51,122 bases of DNA from Hyphomicrobium sp. (GTDB lineage: Bacteria > Pseudomonadota > Alphaproteobacteria > Rhizobiales > Hyphomicrobiaceae). This document shows, piece by piece, positions 50,751-51,122 of the stretch. Each line of letters opens with the position of its first letter. Position 1 is the stretch's first letter. The stretch covers positions 1 to 51,122 of the forward strand of contig PEQZ01000002.1 in the NCBI GenBank assembly GCA_002928395.1, in the 5' to 3' direction. The position numbers were made by a program, and so were the translations under genes. Under the pieces are notes generated by a model. It was not told where the DNA came from. It searched no databases and was given only the letters and a program-made list of their open reading frames with translations.

Positions 50751-51107
50751 CTATACAGAAGCGGATTTCTTCTTGCGCTGCGACGCTGCCGGAACGCAAG
50801 AAGCGTCACCACCTGCCGCAGCCTCGAGCCTGCCGATCTCCTCCCAGAACGCGGCACGTGCCTGCTCGCGCTCACCCTCGGGGAGCCAGTTGGTCATCTG
50901 CGGGAAGACGGTCTTCCAGAACGCGACCTCTTTCGCCGTCCACGGCATATCCTTGGCGATGCGTGCCTTTTCCAGCACCTTGTCGACCTCGGCGCGCACT
51001 TTTTCGAGTGACGGCTCGTAGGTCTGGCGCGGCGGCGGGCCGAACAGATCGGCCTGCGTGCCGAAGAGGTCGGCCTGAGTGCTGCGTGACATGTTGCTGC
51101 GAGACAT
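50751..51107 (-). CDS. Small hypothetical protein with tandem QADLF motifs
   Basis: MSRSNMSRSTQADLFGTQADLFGPPPRQTYEPSLEKVRAEVDKVLEKARIAKDMPWTAKEVAFWKTVFPQMTNWLP... Confidence 0.75.
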   Translation of the reverse strand: MSRSNMSRSTQADLFGTQADLFGPPPRQTYEPSLEKVRAEVDKVLEKARIAKDMPWTAKEVAFWKTVFPQMTNWLPEGEREQARAAFWEEIGRLEAAAGGDASCVPAASQRKKKSASV

Positions 51108-51122
51108 GGGGCTCCACGAGGC

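Overview
GC-rich chromosomal window, probably from a Hyphomicrobiales-like alphaproteobacterium (inferred from gene content). I see no CRISPR array, prophage, transposase, rRNA or confident tRNA. Most genes are housekeeping or metabolic: RhlE-type helicase (runs off the left edge), aquaporin Z, ParE, PanC, PutA, PhnDEC-type ABC importer, DacF-type carboxypeptidase, phasin-like protein, ClpS/ClpA, L31, MsbA-like exporter, chlorite dismutase family protein, SuhB-type phosphatase, CtaA, ArgC, two TerC paralogs, S9/L13, thioesterase, enoyl-CoA hydratase. The less ordinary content is: (1) an AlgE-type mannuronan C5-epimerase with RTX repeats (5336-7468); (2) a Wzy-dependent polysaccharide locus (31579-42507) with holdfast-like gene content, containing tandem Wzy paralogs (one fused to a DUF4384-like domain) and a Wzz/BY-kinase-like protein without a recognisable Walker A; (3) a seven-copy 27-bp in-frame tandem repeat at the 5' end of ctaA, each unit holding an SD-like sequence followed by TTG; (4) a MotA/MotB-like motor pair outside flagellar or Tol context; (5) a small protein with two tandem QADLF motifs resembling beta-clamp-binding peptides; (6) a dispersed inverted-repeat element in two copies; (7) a terminator-like hairpin inside the start of phnE; (8) apparent single-base frameshifts in putA and the phasin gene. 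All calls are from reading the sequence and recalled family motifs; no searches were run.
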